The position numbers and the translations under genes were made by a program. From NCBI GenBank assembly GCA_018266765.1, contig JAFDZU010000022.1, forward strand, positions 39,527-103,526: a DNA stretch of 64,000 nucleotides, in the 5' to 3' direction. The notes under the pieces are model-generated. The model saw only the letters and a program-made list of their open reading frames with translations, made no database searches and had not been told where the DNA came from. The stretch's first letter is position 1. The number at the start of each line of letters is the position of its first letter. Below, piece after piece: positions 7,765 to 17,433 of this stretch. The stretch comes from Bacteroidota bacterium (GTDB lineage: Bacteria; Bacteroidota; Ignavibacteria; Kapaibacteriales; UBA961).

Positions 7765-8685
7765 ATGAGAATAGTAAAAATTATAATTCTTTTTGTAGTT
7801 ACAAGTAGTGTTTCTTTTTCACAGTCAAATCTTGACAAAGCTAAAAAAACATTTTATGAAGGTAATTACAAAAAAGCGGTTGATTATTCATTAGCTGCAA
7901 TAAAGGAAAATTCTAAAAATGTTGAAGCATTAATTATAGCCGGTGATGCGTATTTAGAAATAGGGAAGTTAGATTCTGCGATGTATTTTTTAAAAAATGC
8001 TGAAAAAGTAAGTCCTAAAAATGCTGCTGCTGTTCGTAAAATAGGAAGAGTTCAAGCAAAACAAGGAAATGTTTCCGATGCAGTTAAAACGATTCAACGA
8101 GCAGTAAAATTGAATGATAAAGATGAGTATTCTTATATTGCATTAGGTGAAATACTCCTTAAATCCTCAACTCCAGACCAAGCAGAACAGCAATTTCTCA
8201 AGGCGAAAGAACTAAACAAACAAAATTTGCAAGTATGTGAAATGCTTGGAGATTATTATCAATCTCGCGGCAAAGCTGATCCTGCTCGATCTAATTATGA
8301 AGATGCTCTGCGAATTGATGCGAATCAATTAGACATTCGTAAAAAATTAGCTTCTGTTACTCTCGATGATAATGAACGTGATCCGGCTCGCGATGAACCA
8401 ATCGCAGTAGATAAAGAGCCATACGTTGATTTATCTGCTTTAAATAGAAGTGTCATTTATCCATCAGTTGCAAAACGTGCCGGAATTGAGGGGAAAGTAT
8501 CTGTACGTGTTTTGGTTCGTAAAGATGGTAAACCCAAAAAGAATTTTATAGTAGATTCTGAATCAGAATTACTCAATAAAAGTGCGGTTGATGCTGTAAT
8601 GCAGGCAAGATTTTTACCAGCAATTCAGAATGGAAAGCCGCTTGCTTGCTGGATTACAGTTCCAATCTCATTTAAATTAAAATAA
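7765..8685 (+). CDS. TPR protein with a C-terminal TonB domain
   Basis: 306 residues. An N-terminal signal sequence (about 1-20, ending SFSQ) is followed by tetratricopeptide repeats from about 22 to 200 (KAKKTFYEGNYKKAVDYS; PDQAEQQFLKAKELNKQN; DPARSNYEDALRI), then a TonB C-terminal domain from about 215 (SVIYPSVAKRAGIEGKVSVR) to the end (ITVPISFKLK). It has no cytoplasmic SYGAFEMKE segment and no membrane anchor other than the signal sequence, so if cleaved it would be a free periplasmic protein. RBS GGAGG lies within the end of the preceding gene, whose stop touches this start. The role is unknown: it could contact receptors without pulling, or act as an adaptor. Confidence 0.85.
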   Translation: MRIVKIIILFVVTSSVSFSQSNLDKAKKTFYEGNYKKAVDYSLAAIKENSKNVEALIIAGDAYLEIGKLDSAMYFLKNAEKVSPKNAAAVRKIGRVQAKQGNVSDAVKTIQRAVKLNDKDEYSYIALGEILLKSSTPDQAEQQFLKAKELNKQNLQVCEMLGDYYQSRGKADPARSNYEDALRIDANQLDIRKKLASVTLDDNERDPARDEPIAVDKEPYVDLSALNRSVIYPSVAKRAGIEGKVSVRVLVRKDGKPKKNFIVDSESELLNKSAVDAVMQARFLPAIQNGKPLACWITVPISFKLK

Positions 8686-8751
8686 ATCATAGAAATAAAA
8701 TTTTAATTATATAAAAACGGTAAATAGTAAAACCAAAGGAAGCCCAACTTT

Positions 8752-10470
8752 ATGAAATGTATAATTGTATTTATAGCATTGATTTTAGTACCAATTTCGG
8801 GATATGCACAAACAAATTATGAAAAAGCAAAATATTTTGTAGCAGACCATGACTACCTAAACGCCTACCCATATGTCCTTCCAGCTGTAAAAGATTCCCC
8901 TAAAAATATTGAAGTATTACTACTTGCAGGTGATATATACTTAGAGATGGAAAAACCTGATTCAGCTGTGATATTTTATTCAAGAGCAGAAGAGATAGAT
9001 GACAAACCTATAGTTATCCGTAAGTTAGGAACAGGTCTAGCAAGTGCCGGTAAATATAATGAAGCAATAAAAATTCTAAAAAAAGCAATTAAAAAAGACG
9101 AGAAAGACGCATATAATTTACTTGCTCTCGCTGATGTTTACTTAAAGGCCGACTCCCTCAAACAAGCTGAAATGACTATTATATCAGCAAAAGATATTAA
9201 CAAAAAAATTCCGGATGGATTTGTTGCATTGGGTGATCTATATTTTGCCCAAAGAATATATGAACTTGCAAGAATGAACTATGAAGAAGCATTAAAATTA
9301 GATGAAAATCTGACATCTGCACGAATAAAACTTGCTACTGCTTATTATAAATTAGCAAATGCAGAACCAGACCAAGATCTCTCAAATGAACTATTCGGAA
9401 GGTCGCTTAAAGAATGGAATACAGTGACAAAAGCAGATCCTAAAAATGCAACTGCTTTTTTTGAACAAGGTAAAATATTCTTTCTCGCAGATAAATATGG
9501 AGAAGCCGCTAAATCTTTTTACCAATACACATTACTTCGTCCGGAAGGTTGGAAAGGATTATGGTATCTTGCTCAGTCTTCATTTAAAATAGGGCAATAC
9601 GATTCGGCTGTAAAACAGCTCGAACTCGTTAGAATGAAGATTGATACATTAAAAGATCAAGCAACATTAATGATAGCTCAAAGTCAGTTTAATTTAAAAG
9701 AATATAAAGATTGTGCATATAATTATTCTGTATCTAAAAAAGCGGCTGGGATTAATCCAAACCTAAAGTTTGAACCTGCTGACTTGGAGAGATGGGGGTA
9801 TGCGGCAATTCTATCTGGTGATACTACAACAGCCATTAAAAACTTCACACAACTTATTAATGAAGATAATACTCGTTGTAATCTGATGTTTCGGTTCGGT
9901 TATTTACTAAAAGAAAGAAAACAATACAAAGAATCTATTGCGATGTTTCGTAAGTTAATTTCAGCTGATTGTCCTGACAGCAGTTCGATTATCAATAGTA
10001 TTAAAGCACGACTATTAATTGGAATGTCTTATTATTCAGATGATAAACCGGATTCTGCAATTATTGTTTTAAGAGAATTTTTAGCATTAGATCCAACTAA
10101 TCTTTACGGACGTATTATGTTGGCAAATTCCTTTGCTGCTATCAAAAATACAGATTCATCTAAAAATACGCTTCTTGAAGCACTCGAAATAGGGAAACAA
10201 AATCCTAATACGAGTAAACGAGATCTGGAAAATGTACTCTCAGAATTATGCAGAATTTATATTGAAGCGAAAGAATATAATAATCTCCTCAAATATTCCA
10301 AAATGTGGACAGAAGTAAATCCTGAATCTGTATATGCCTATCTATATACAGCAGTTGCATATCAAGGAAATACCGACAAAGATAATGCATGTAAAAACTA
10401 CCGCGAAGTCTTAAAACGTGACAAAGATAATAAGACAGCAAAACAAAATCTAAAAGCACTCGGTTGTTAA
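8752..10470 (+). CDS. Periplasmic TPR-repeat protein
   Basis: 572 residues with an N-terminal signal peptide (MKCIIVFIALILVPISGYAQ) and tetratricopeptide repeats over nearly the whole length, for example AKYFVADHDYLNAYPYV near the N-terminus and AVAYQGNTDKDNACKNYREV near the C-terminus. Its first 150 residues resemble the preceding TPR-TonB protein (similar YxxAxxYxLxAVKxSPKNIEVLLLAGD pattern), so the two probably arose by duplication, this one without the TonB domain. It likely serves as a periplasmic scaffold for the Exb/TonB system, by position. No catalytic motif is seen. A 66-base gap separates it from the upstream gene with no terminator. Confidence 0.82.
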   Translation: MKCIIVFIALILVPISGYAQTNYEKAKYFVADHDYLNAYPYVLPAVKDSPKNIEVLLLAGDIYLEMEKPDSAVIFYSRAEEIDDKPIVIRKLGTGLASAGKYNEAIKILKKAIKKDEKDAYNLLALADVYLKADSLKQAEMTIISAKDINKKIPDGFVALGDLYFAQRIYELARMNYEEALKLDENLTSARIKLATAYYKLANAEPDQDLSNELFGRSLKEWNTVTKADPKNATAFFEQGKIFFLADKYGEAAKSFYQYTLLRPEGWKGLWYLAQSSFKIGQYDSAVKQLELVRMKIDTLKDQATLMIAQSQFNLKEYKDCAYNYSVSKKAAGINPNLKFEPADLERWGYAAILSGDTTTAIKNFTQLINEDNTRCNLMFRFGYLLKERKQYKESIAMFRKLISADCPDSSSIINSIKARLLIGMSYYSDDKPDSAIIVLREFLALDPTNLYGRIMLANSFAAIKNTDSSKNTLLEALEIGKQNPNTSKRDLENVLSELCRIYIEAKEYNNLLKYSKMWTEVNPESVYAYLYTAVAYQGNTDKDNACKNYREVLKRDKDNKTAKQNLKALGC

Positions 10471-10516
10471 TATTTATTTTTACTACTTTTTTTTACTATT
10501 TAATTAACTGGATTAT

Positions 10517-11242
10517 ATGATTCAATTTATGTCGTGCTTCACAATTGTTTTTGCACTTTTAACTTCTACACTACAAGCACAAATTGGCGTTACTGCACTT
10601 GTTAAAACAACATTTACTGATGCTAAAACCGGTGCTCCACTTTCGCTTAAATATGAACTAATCCCGGAAAGTGGGGCTACAAAAATCAGAGGAAGTACTC
10701 CATCGGACGGTACATTTGAGCAAATTCTCAGACCGGGAGAAACTTACAAAGTAATATGTAAGAAATCTGATGGTATTGTTTTTCCGTTTTCATTTACATT
10801 GCGGCCTAGCTCATCTTATTATGAAGAATCTCAGACTTTACCGGTTACGTTTCTAAGAAAAGGAGATGCATTAGGTGAATGGATGTTGTTTGCTAAGGAT
10901 AAAATTGATTTACTTTCAGAGAAAGAACTAACTTCTTTGGTAGATTTAATTTCGGCAAATCGTGGATTGTCAATAATAATTTCAGTCACAGTAGACCCGG
11001 AAGTTAAATTAACGGGAAAAACATCTAAATCTTCTAAAAAGAAGTCCAAACCTTCCAAAAAATTTAAAAAAGAAACAACACCAACAGTAGATGTCGTTGC
11101 AGAAAGAATTTCTATTATAAATGGATTCTTTGCACAAAAAGTAAAACCGGAAGCATTAAAACGGATTACGGTCAAAGCTGACTCGCCGTTATCCGGTGTA
11201 AATGTTTGGGCAACTATAAACGATATTAAATCAATGGATTAA
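10517..11242 (+). CDS. Secreted protein with a degenerate OmpA-like C-terminal domain
   Basis: 241 residues. A signal peptide (MIQFMSCFTIVFALLTSTLQAQ) is followed by a beta-rich segment (about 25-115) resembling a carboxypeptidase-regulatory-like domain (TFTDAKTGAPLSLKYELIPESG; GTFEQILRPGETYKV). The C-terminal half resembles an OmpA peptidoglycan-binding domain: LVDLISANRGLSIIISVTVDPE, later ERISIINGFFAQKVKPEALKRITVKA. A lysine/serine-rich insert of about 25 residues (KSSKKKSKPSKKFKKE) splits it, and the usual Asp/Arg pair that binds peptidoglycan is not clear. Function unknown; the similarity is by eye. It ends in a good terminator and may be the last gene of the TonB locus. Confidence 0.6.
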   Translation: MIQFMSCFTIVFALLTSTLQAQIGVTALVKTTFTDAKTGAPLSLKYELIPESGATKIRGSTPSDGTFEQILRPGETYKVICKKSDGIVFPFSFTLRPSSSYYEESQTLPVTFLRKGDALGEWMLFAKDKIDLLSEKELTSLVDLISANRGLSIIISVTVDPEVKLTGKTSKSSKKKSKPSKKFKKETTPTVDVVAERISIINGFFAQKVKPEALKRITVKADSPLSGVNVWATINDIKSMD

Positions 11243-11267
11243 TGTATGTTTACAAAACAGCAATTGT

Positions 11268-11295
11268 AAAAAACCGGTTGTTAGCCGGTTTTTTT
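11268..11295 (+). terminator. Rho-independent terminator
   Basis: ACCGG (11273-11277) pairs with CCGGT (11285-11289); flanking A and T runs extend the stem, and a T run follows. It is placed to end plus-strand transcription from 10517 and, less strongly, minus-strand transcription coming the other way. Confidence 0.85.
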
Positions 11296-11317
11296 ATGAG
11301 TAATGTTGTTGTTTGAC

Positions 11318-12598
11318 TTATCCTTTATTTTCGGGTTGAGTAAGTGTGAATAGAGTTATTTCCGGTTCAATTGCAATTCTGATTGGTGGTCCTACCATTC
11401 CCATCCCTCGGTTCACATAAAGTACTTGGTTATTATCGTAATACATTCCAGCCCATTGTTTATAGACCATTCTGGCAAAGCTTAAATCTTCACCCAAGAT
11501 ATGTACTCCAACTTGACCACCATGAGTATGCCCAGATAACATTACATCCACTGAAGGAATTTTACAACGGATTTCATTGTCCCAAAAAGTAGGGTCATGT
11601 GCCATAAGAATTGTTGGATAAGCTTTATTTAATCCTTGCAGTGCTTCGTCAATTCGTCCAAACTTCTGACCAAGTCCAGTATTGTCAATAGCGGCGATGT
11701 TTAATTTACTTCCATCTACACTTATAATTGAATTACTATTTACCAGTAGATTGATACCGGAATCTCTTATTCCTTTTTTTAATAACTCATGACTGTTAAT
11801 AGACATATAATGATCATGATTACCAATTGAGGCATAGACTCCAAGCGGTGCAGTTAATTTTTTTAACTCAGGAAAGGTAATATTTAGTTCTTCAGGTTGA
11901 AAATTAACAAAATCTCCGGTTATTAGTATAATATCAGGTTGTAAATTTTCTATTATTCTTCTTACTTCTTGCATTGGTTTTGATGATGCGAACGACCCGG
12001 AATGTATATCAGATATTTGAACAATTCTAAGTCCTTCTAACTGACTTGGTAATCCTTTAATAGGTAAATTGTGGTGATATGTTTCAAAATCAAATGCTGT
12101 ACGAAACATTCCATTAGTTGCAATTATAAAAGGAGTTCCAGCGGCAGTCCATGCTACTTTTTGGATAAACTCCCTTCTTTGTCTATTTGGAGGAGTTGGT
12201 TGTTCAATGATATTGACTTCTATAATTTCCGGTTTAGATTTAGACAATATTTTTTGAAATAGAATTCTGATTCTTGAGTAAATATAACTAATACCTCTAA
12301 TAATATCTTTTATTAGTAACACAATGGCAATTAGTATTTTGGGTAAATACCATAAAAATGCTACAATCTGAAAAAAACGACTATTTGAAACATTAGTATT
12401 TAATGATAGTAATAGGGGACTTGAATAAAAACTTCCTGCTAAAACTAATGCGGCAATTAACCACATAGATAGATACCAAAATTTGGAGTAATTATAACGC
12501 TTTATAAATTTTTGCCAATTATAAAGAACATAAGAATCTAATAAAATTCCGAGCGTAACGAAAATAATCCAAAAAAAAGAAAATCGTTCAGGGTGCAT
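11318..12598 (-). CDS. Membrane-anchored metallophosphoesterase (calcineurin-like)
   Basis: 426 residues. The N-terminal ~115 residues hold about four membrane helices. A linker carries NRQRREFIQKVAW at 138-150, a twin-arginine-like segment (RREF), followed by a hydrophobic run. The catalytic domain has all metallophosphoesterase motifs: DIH at 197-199, GDF at 228-230, GNHDH at 259-263, AHD near 333-335 and GHTHGG at 356-361. It resembles the YkuE/YaeI-type phosphodiesterases, some of which act on lipid or nucleotide pyrophosphates; the substrate cannot be told. It lies downstream of ftsH but behind ftsH's own terminator, so it is probably transcribed separately. Confidence 0.88.
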   Translation of the reverse strand: MHPERFSFFWIIFVTLGILLDSYVLYNWQKFIKRYNYSKFWYLSMWLIAALVLAGSFYSSPLLLSLNTNVSNSRFFQIVAFLWYLPKILIAIVLLIKDIIRGISYIYSRIRILFQKILSKSKPEIIEVNIIEQPTPPNRQRREFIQKVAWTAAGTPFIIATNGMFRTAFDFETYHHNLPIKGLPSQLEGLRIVQISDIHSGSFASSKPMQEVRRIIENLQPDIILITGDFVNFQPEELNITFPELKKLTAPLGVYASIGNHDHYMSINSHELLKKGIRDSGINLLVNSNSIISVDGSKLNIAAIDNTGLGQKFGRIDEALQGLNKAYPTILMAHDPTFWDNEIRCKIPSVDVMLSGHTHGGQVGVHILGEDLSFARMVYKQWAGMYYDNNQVLYVNRGMGMVGPPIRIAIEPEITLFTLTQPENKG

Positions 12599-12622
12599 AT
12601 TTTGCTAGAGAAAGAGTGAGAT

Positions 12623-12663
12623 AAAAAAAGGGCAAACCGCTTTAGTAAGAACGTGCTTGCCCT
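12623..12663 (-). terminator. Rho-independent terminator after ftsH
   Basis: On the minus strand AGGGCAA (12663-12657) pairs with TTGCCCT (12635-12629), with a loop of about 21 bases, followed by a run of seven T. It lies 30 bases after the ftsH stop. Confidence 0.75.
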
Positions 12664-12692
12664 GAATAATCACAGTTATTATATGATATTAC

Positions 12693-14735
12693 TTAAACTA
12701 CTTCTTCACCTTTAACACTAATATTAGGAGTATTAGTAATCGGTGACATATTAATTTTAGGAGCTAATTCTTCTCCGCGAATTATTTGGTCGAGTTCAGC
12801 TCCATCAAGGATTTCACGTTCAAGTAATATTTTTGAAGTTTTATGTAATAAATCTATGTTGTCTCTAAGTAATTGTTCGGATTGTTCCATTGACTCAGTG
12901 AGTATTCTACGAACTTCATTATCAATCAGACGAGCCGTTTCTTCACTATGATCACGTGGTTGAGCAATTTCACGTCCCAAAAACACTTCTTCATGTTTAT
13001 TGGCAAATGTAACAGGGCCGATAACATCACTCATACCCCATTCACAAACCATTTTACGAGCGAGTGTAGATGCACGTTCTAAATCACTGCTTGCACCTGT
13101 ATTCATTTGACCGAAAACAATTTTTTCAGCGGCACGACCGGCAAGTAAGGTTACAATTTGAGTTTCTATGAAATCTTTGGAATATGTATGTGCATCTTCA
13201 TTGGGTAAATAGGATGTAACACCTAAAGCTCTTCCTCGTGGAATAATTGTTACCTTATGAACAGGATTACTGTGTGGAAGTAATTTACCGACGAGTGCAT
13301 GTCCCATTTCATGATAAGCGGTTGTTTCTTTTTCTTTATCAGAAATAACCATACTTTTGCGCTCAACACCCATTAATATTTTATCTTTCGCACTTTCAAA
13401 GTCGTACATGGTAACCATTTCGCCATTTCGCCTTGCGGCAAAAAGAGCCGCTTCATTCACAAGATTAGCTAAATCGGCACCGGAAAGTCCGGGAGTACCA
13501 CGAGCAATAGTTTCAAGATTAACTTCTGAACTCAGTGGAATTGTTTTAGTGTGTACTTTTAAGATGCCTTCACGACCCCTAACATCAGGTCGGTCTACGA
13601 CAACCTGACGGTCGAATCTTCCGGGGCGTAATAGAGCCGAATCAAGAACATCCGGACGATTGGTAGCGGCGATGATGATAACACCCAAATTCTGTTCAAA
13701 GCCATCCATTTCCACCAGAAGTTGATTAAGTGTTTGTTCGCGCTCATCATGACCTCCTCCTAAACCTGCTCCTCTTGAACGACCAACAGCATCAATTTCA
13801 TCTATAAAAACAAGACACGGAGCACTGCGCTTAGCTTGCTCAAATAAATCCCTAACACGACTTGCACCAACACCAACAAACATTTCTACGAAATCAGCAC
13901 CTGAGATTGAGAAAAAAGGAACATTTGCCTCACCGGATACAGCACGTGCTAATAAAGTTTTACCCGTACCCGGAGGGCCAAGAAGTAAAACACCACGAGG
14001 AATTTTACCTCCTAATTTTTGAAATTTTGCGGGTTCTTTGAGAAATTCAATAATCTCTTGGAGTTCATATTTTGCTTCATCACATCCTGCAACATCAGCA
14101 AATGTTTTCTTATTGACACCCGTTTCGTTTAATAATCGTGCTCTTGATTTTCCAAACGTAAAAATTCCCTTAGAACCACCATTATTCATTCGTCGCATCA
14201 TAAAAAAGAATACTCCAAATATCAAAGCCCAAGGAAGTATAGAATATAACAGCATTGACCATATATTCTCACTGTCTTTATACTTCCATGTCATACCTTT
14301 TGAAGTCCAAATTTCTTCGGTTTTAGAATCAACCACACCAAGTTTGGTAACAAAATTTGTAACGATTTCTTCGCGTCCACTACGATTTACTTTACTTGAA
14401 CTACTTAAAGTTCCGTGCATTTCAAAATCATTTAATTGTGATTTTTCTATAACTGCTGATGCTATTTTACCATTGTTTAGGAAATACATGTACTCTGTAT
14501 AAGTAACAGGTACTTCCGTATGTTCTTTGCTGTTTATAAAATTAAACAAAATGAATAGTCCAATTGCTCCAACGCCCCATATAAGTATAGATTTCAATAC
14601 TTTACTCATTGGATCATTATCATTGTTGTTATTTCCACCTGAGCCGAATTTATTATTGAAAGGAGGTTTTGGGGATGGCTTTTTATTATTTGGAGAGCCG
14701 TCATTTTTCATTTCATTCATGAGAAGTGTTTCCAT
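12693..14735 (-). CDS. ftsH: FtsH, ATP-dependent inner-membrane zinc metalloprotease
   Basis: Hexameric AAA+ protease that pulls membrane and short-lived cytoplasmic proteins into a zinc peptidase chamber. The 680-residue protein shows a Pro/Asn-rich cytoplasmic leader (about 10-42), membrane helix 1 (about 48-67), a periplasmic domain, helix 2 (about 159-180), Walker A GPPGTGKT at 253-260, Walker B with IDEID at 311-315, the second region of homology [19 protein letters not shown], and the zinc motif HEMGH at 475-479. The leader is longer than in Escherichia coli FtsH, as in many Bacteroidota. An internal ATG at codon 6 could also be the start. It is preceded by 270 bases holding no gene. 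Confidence 0.97.
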   Translation of the reverse strand: METLLMNEMKNDGSPNNKKPSPKPPFNNKFGSGGNNNNDNDPMSKVLKSILIWGVGAIGLFILFNFINSKEHTEVPVTYTEYMYFLNNGKIASAVIEKSQLNDFEMHGTLSSSSKVNRSGREEIVTNFVTKLGVVDSKTEEIWTSKGMTWKYKDSENIWSMLLYSILPWALIFGVFFFMMRRMNNGGSKGIFTFGKSRARLLNETGVNKKTFADVAGCDEAKYELQEIIEFLKEPAKFQKLGGKIPRGVLLLGPPGTGKTLLARAVSGEANVPFFSISGADFVEMFVGVGASRVRDLFEQAKRSAPCLVFIDEIDAVGRSRGAGLGGGHDEREQTLNQLLVEMDGFEQNLGVIIIAATNRPDVLDSALLRPGRFDRQVVVDRPDVRGREGILKVHTKTIPLSSEVNLETIARGTPGLSGADLANLVNEAALFAARRNGEMVTMYDFESAKDKILMGVERKSMVISDKEKETTAYHEMGHALVGKLLPHSNPVHKVTIIPRGRALGVTSYLPNEDAHTYSKDFIETQIVTLLAGRAAEKIVFGQMNTGASSDLERASTLARKMVCEWGMSDVIGPVTFANKHEEVFLGREIAQPRDHSEETARLIDNEVRRILTESMEQSEQLLRDNIDLLHKTSKILLEREILDGAELDQIIRGEELAPKINMSPITNTPNISVKGEEVV

Positions 14736-14952
14736 AAGTTAAATTTATTTATCTGAAAAGGGTAGAATTATTATCGTATTTATTACTTTTTGACTTCAAA
14801 AATTAAGAAAATTGAGTGGAGAGATGGTAATAATAATACCATTCGTCGCATTGACTATTAGGTAAGACGAATGAAGTTTTACTGAAATTGCTTTTGATGA
14901 TGAATTTAGAGAAAAAAAGTTGAAGTAATGATTTAAAGAATTGGCTTTTAAA

Positions 14953-14986
14953 CAAAGCAGGCAAATCAATTGATTCGCCTGCTTTG
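14953..14986 (-). terminator. Hairpin terminator after the NatAB-type ABC operon
   Basis: Perfect 10-bp inverted repeat, CAAAGCAGGC (14953-14962) and GCCTGCTTTG (14977-14986), with a 14-base loop. On the minus strand only TTT follows, on the plus strand AAAAAC. It lies 20 bases past the permease stop, which suits termination of the minus-strand operon; the short T run makes it weak. Confidence 0.65.
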
Positions 14987-15005
14987 AAAAACTGTTAAAA
15001 TATTT

Positions 15006-16256
15006 TTAAGATTTTGCTTTGAGCAAATGCCATACTTCGGCTAATGTTAATCGTTTACCGTAGGATAAAATTCCGACGGTGAATATTTTGGAGGACAAGT
15101 AAATTACGCCTGCAATTGATACAAGCATAACTACAATTGACAAAAGTATTTCCCAAAGTTCAGGAGTTTGAACCGAAATACGAAACGTCATAATTGAAGG
15201 CGTTAGAAAGGGGATATAACTTAAAACTTTAGCCATAGTTCCATTCGGATTTTCCAATAGTACCATAATAAACATGAATGGCATTACTGAAAGCATGATA
15301 ATATATCCGGTAATATTTTGGGCTTCTTGTTCGGTTGTAGCGGTAGAGCCGATTCCAATCATCAGTGAAGCATAAAACAGATAGCCAAGAATAGCATAGA
15401 GAAGTATGATAGGCAGATGGGCAGTTAATGCCAATCCTGAACCTATTTGAGAACTTGCAATCACAGCCAATAGTCCCCAAACCCCACCTTGTACTAAACC
15501 AAGACCACCTAAACCAAGTAATTTACCAAACATTAATTCACGAGAAGAACATGAAGAAAGCAACACTTCCATTATACGATTATTCTTTTCTTCGAGCAAA
15601 CTTCTAACGAGTGCTTGTCCGGTTGTTGTTATTAATATTATTATCAAAAATAACGAAGCATACGCCCCCATAAATTGTTTGAGAAAATCAGATTCTTCAG
15701 TCTTACCATCTTTTGTTACTTTTATAAGTTCGGTATCTAATGGCTTGCTGATTGCGCGATATTTTGCTATATCAACATTGTTTTTGCGAAGTTCATCTTC
15801 AATAATTATTTTCTCAATTACATTCCCAATGCGTTCAATTTCTCGAACATTCGCTACGTTCGGACTATAATAAGTGAGTTTTCTATCTTTTTTAATACCG
15901 GCTGGTATAATAAATATACCAACAAATTCCTGACTTAATACACGAAGTTTATATTCAGAAATAATCTTGTCTAAATTAGTGCCAACTGCAGGAACGAGCT
16001 GATACATTGGTTTCCCGTTTTTCAATATGTATTTAGAATTTATAGTTTCTTGAACTGTTTTTGAAAGTAATCCTGTGCCGTCGTATAAAGCAAAAGTTTT
16101 TTCTTCGTCATTTTCTTTGGTTGCTAGTAATGTTGGAATTATACTAAAAGCAACTGTTAGTAACGGTGTTAAGAATAATGCTACAAGAAATGCTTTTGTT
16201 CTAATCTTCTCGGTAAATTCCCACCGAGCTACCATTAATAATTTAGAAAGTGTCAT
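15006..16256 (-). CDS. ABC-2 type transporter permease (NatB-like)
   Basis: 416-residue membrane protein. One helix near residues 20-40 is followed by a large extracytoplasmic domain (about 45-200) and then a block of five or six helices (about 205-400), including LIIILITTTGQALVRSLLEEKNNRIMEVLLSS, the typical ABC-2/NatB junction. NatAB systems export sodium or drugs, but many relatives are uncharacterised. Its start overlaps the stop of the ATPase gene by one base (TAATG), so the two are coupled and form one exporter. The substrate is unknown. Confidence 0.88.
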   Translation of the reverse strand: MTLSKLLMVARWEFTEKIRTKAFLVALFLTPLLTVAFSIIPTLLATKENDEEKTFALYDGTGLLSKTVQETINSKYILKNGKPMYQLVPAVGTNLDKIISEYKLRVLSQEFVGIFIIPAGIKKDRKLTYYSPNVANVREIERIGNVIEKIIIEDELRKNNVDIAKYRAISKPLDTELIKVTKDGKTEESDFLKQFMGAYASLFLIIILITTTGQALVRSLLEEKNNRIMEVLLSSCSSRELMFGKLLGLGGLGLVQGGVWGLLAVIASSQIGSGLALTAHLPIILLYAILGYLFYASLMIGIGSTATTEQEAQNITGYIIMLSVMPFMFIMVLLENPNGTMAKVLSYIPFLTPSIMTFRISVQTPELWEILLSIVVMLVSIAGVIYLSSKIFTVGILSYGKRLTLAEVWHLLKAKS

Positions 16257-17194
16257 TATTTTAACTCCTTTGAAGTTTGTGAAAGAAAGTCAGAAGTCAG
16301 GTTTTCTGCACCGACTACAGAAGTAAATATTGAAAGAAGCGAAGGTGCTGATTTATCAAGATTATTGATTTGAATATGCGGAAGAATTTCAGATAAAAGT
16401 TGATTTGTAGAATAGCCATCTTCGAGTTCAATTTCTGCTTTTCCTGATTCTAATTTCGCAAGTCGAACCGAAGGTAATTGAGGTATAAAACTACCGTCAC
16501 CTTCAAACTCTATTCTAATTGTATTATGAGTAAATTGTTGTTTTATTGATTCTAAACTTCCATTCAAAACTGCTTTCCCTTTATTGATTAAAAGTATATC
16601 GTCACAAATAGTTTCAGCACTTTCGAGTTGATGAGTACAAAAAATTATAGCTTTACCTTGTTTACGCAGGTCAAGCACAACTTCTTTAAATAAAATTTGA
16701 TTCAGTGGGTCTAATCCTGAGAATGGTTCATCGAGAATTAAAAGATCAGGATTATGCAGCACTGCGGCAATAAATTGAACTTTTTGTTGATTTCCTTTTG
16801 ATAATTCCTCAACCTTACGTTTTCCCATTCCTCCAAGATTAAATCGTTCAAGCCAAGGTTCTATCATTTTTCGTGCAGTAGCAGGAGTTACTCGTTTGAG
16901 AGATGCAAAATAGAGAAGTGTATTTTCAATTGTACTTTTTTTATATAAACCCCTCTCTTCGGGTAAATATCCGAGTACATTTTTACTTGCTTCGGTTATT
17001 GGAAGATTATTAAGTGTAATTGATCCGAAATCGGGCTGGATAATATTTAGAATCATCCTGATTGTTGTAGTCTTCCCTGCACCATTCGGGCCTAATATCC
17101 CGCAAATTCTTTGGTCATTTACAGAAAAAGAGAGGTCGTCAACAGCAACTACACCACCTCGAAAAGTCTTTGACAAATTGTTAATGTTAAGCAT
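16256..17194 (-). CDS. ABC transporter ATP-binding protein (NatA-like)
   Basis: Cytoplasmic ATPase of 312 residues that powers the adjacent permease. Seen: Walker A GPNGAGKTT near residue 35, Q-loop region YLPEERGLYK, signature ELSKGNQQKVQF near 130, Walker B LLILDEPFSGLDP near 152 and the switch histidine in FCTHQLE. The signature is the SKGNQQK form of NatA-like exporters. A C-terminal tail of about 90 residues follows the core. It is the first gene of a two-gene operon, divergent from rsmE across 239 bases. No clear RBS precedes its start. Confidence 0.92.
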   Translation of the reverse strand: MLNINNLSKTFRGGVVAVDDLSFSVNDQRICGILGPNGAGKTTTIRMILNIIQPDFGSITLNNLPITEASKNVLGYLPEERGLYKKSTIENTLLYFASLKRVTPATARKMIEPWLERFNLGGMGKRKVEELSKGNQQKVQFIAAVLHNPDLLILDEPFSGLDPLNQILFKEVVLDLRKQGKAIIFCTHQLESAETICDDILLINKGKAVLNGSLESIKQQFTHNTIRIEFEGDGSFIPQLPSVRLAKLESGKAEIELEDGYSTNQLLSEILPHIQINNLDKSAPSLLSIFTSVVGAENLTSDFLSQTSKELK

Positions 17195-17433
17195 AAATTA
17201 TATTTGAAAAATTGATGAATAATTATGTTTTGTTCTTCATTTTTATATTTAAGAATTCTATTCTGATGTTTATAGAAATCTTTTTCAAATTCACTTTTAA
17301 AAACAACTATGAAAAAAAAGAGGAGATGTTTCATTTCTAAAAAAATTACGAATTAAAATGAGGTTCAAATTACGTAATTTTGCTCATATTTTAACTGAGA
17401 AAATACTGAAATAATACCGTTTGTGATAAAAAA

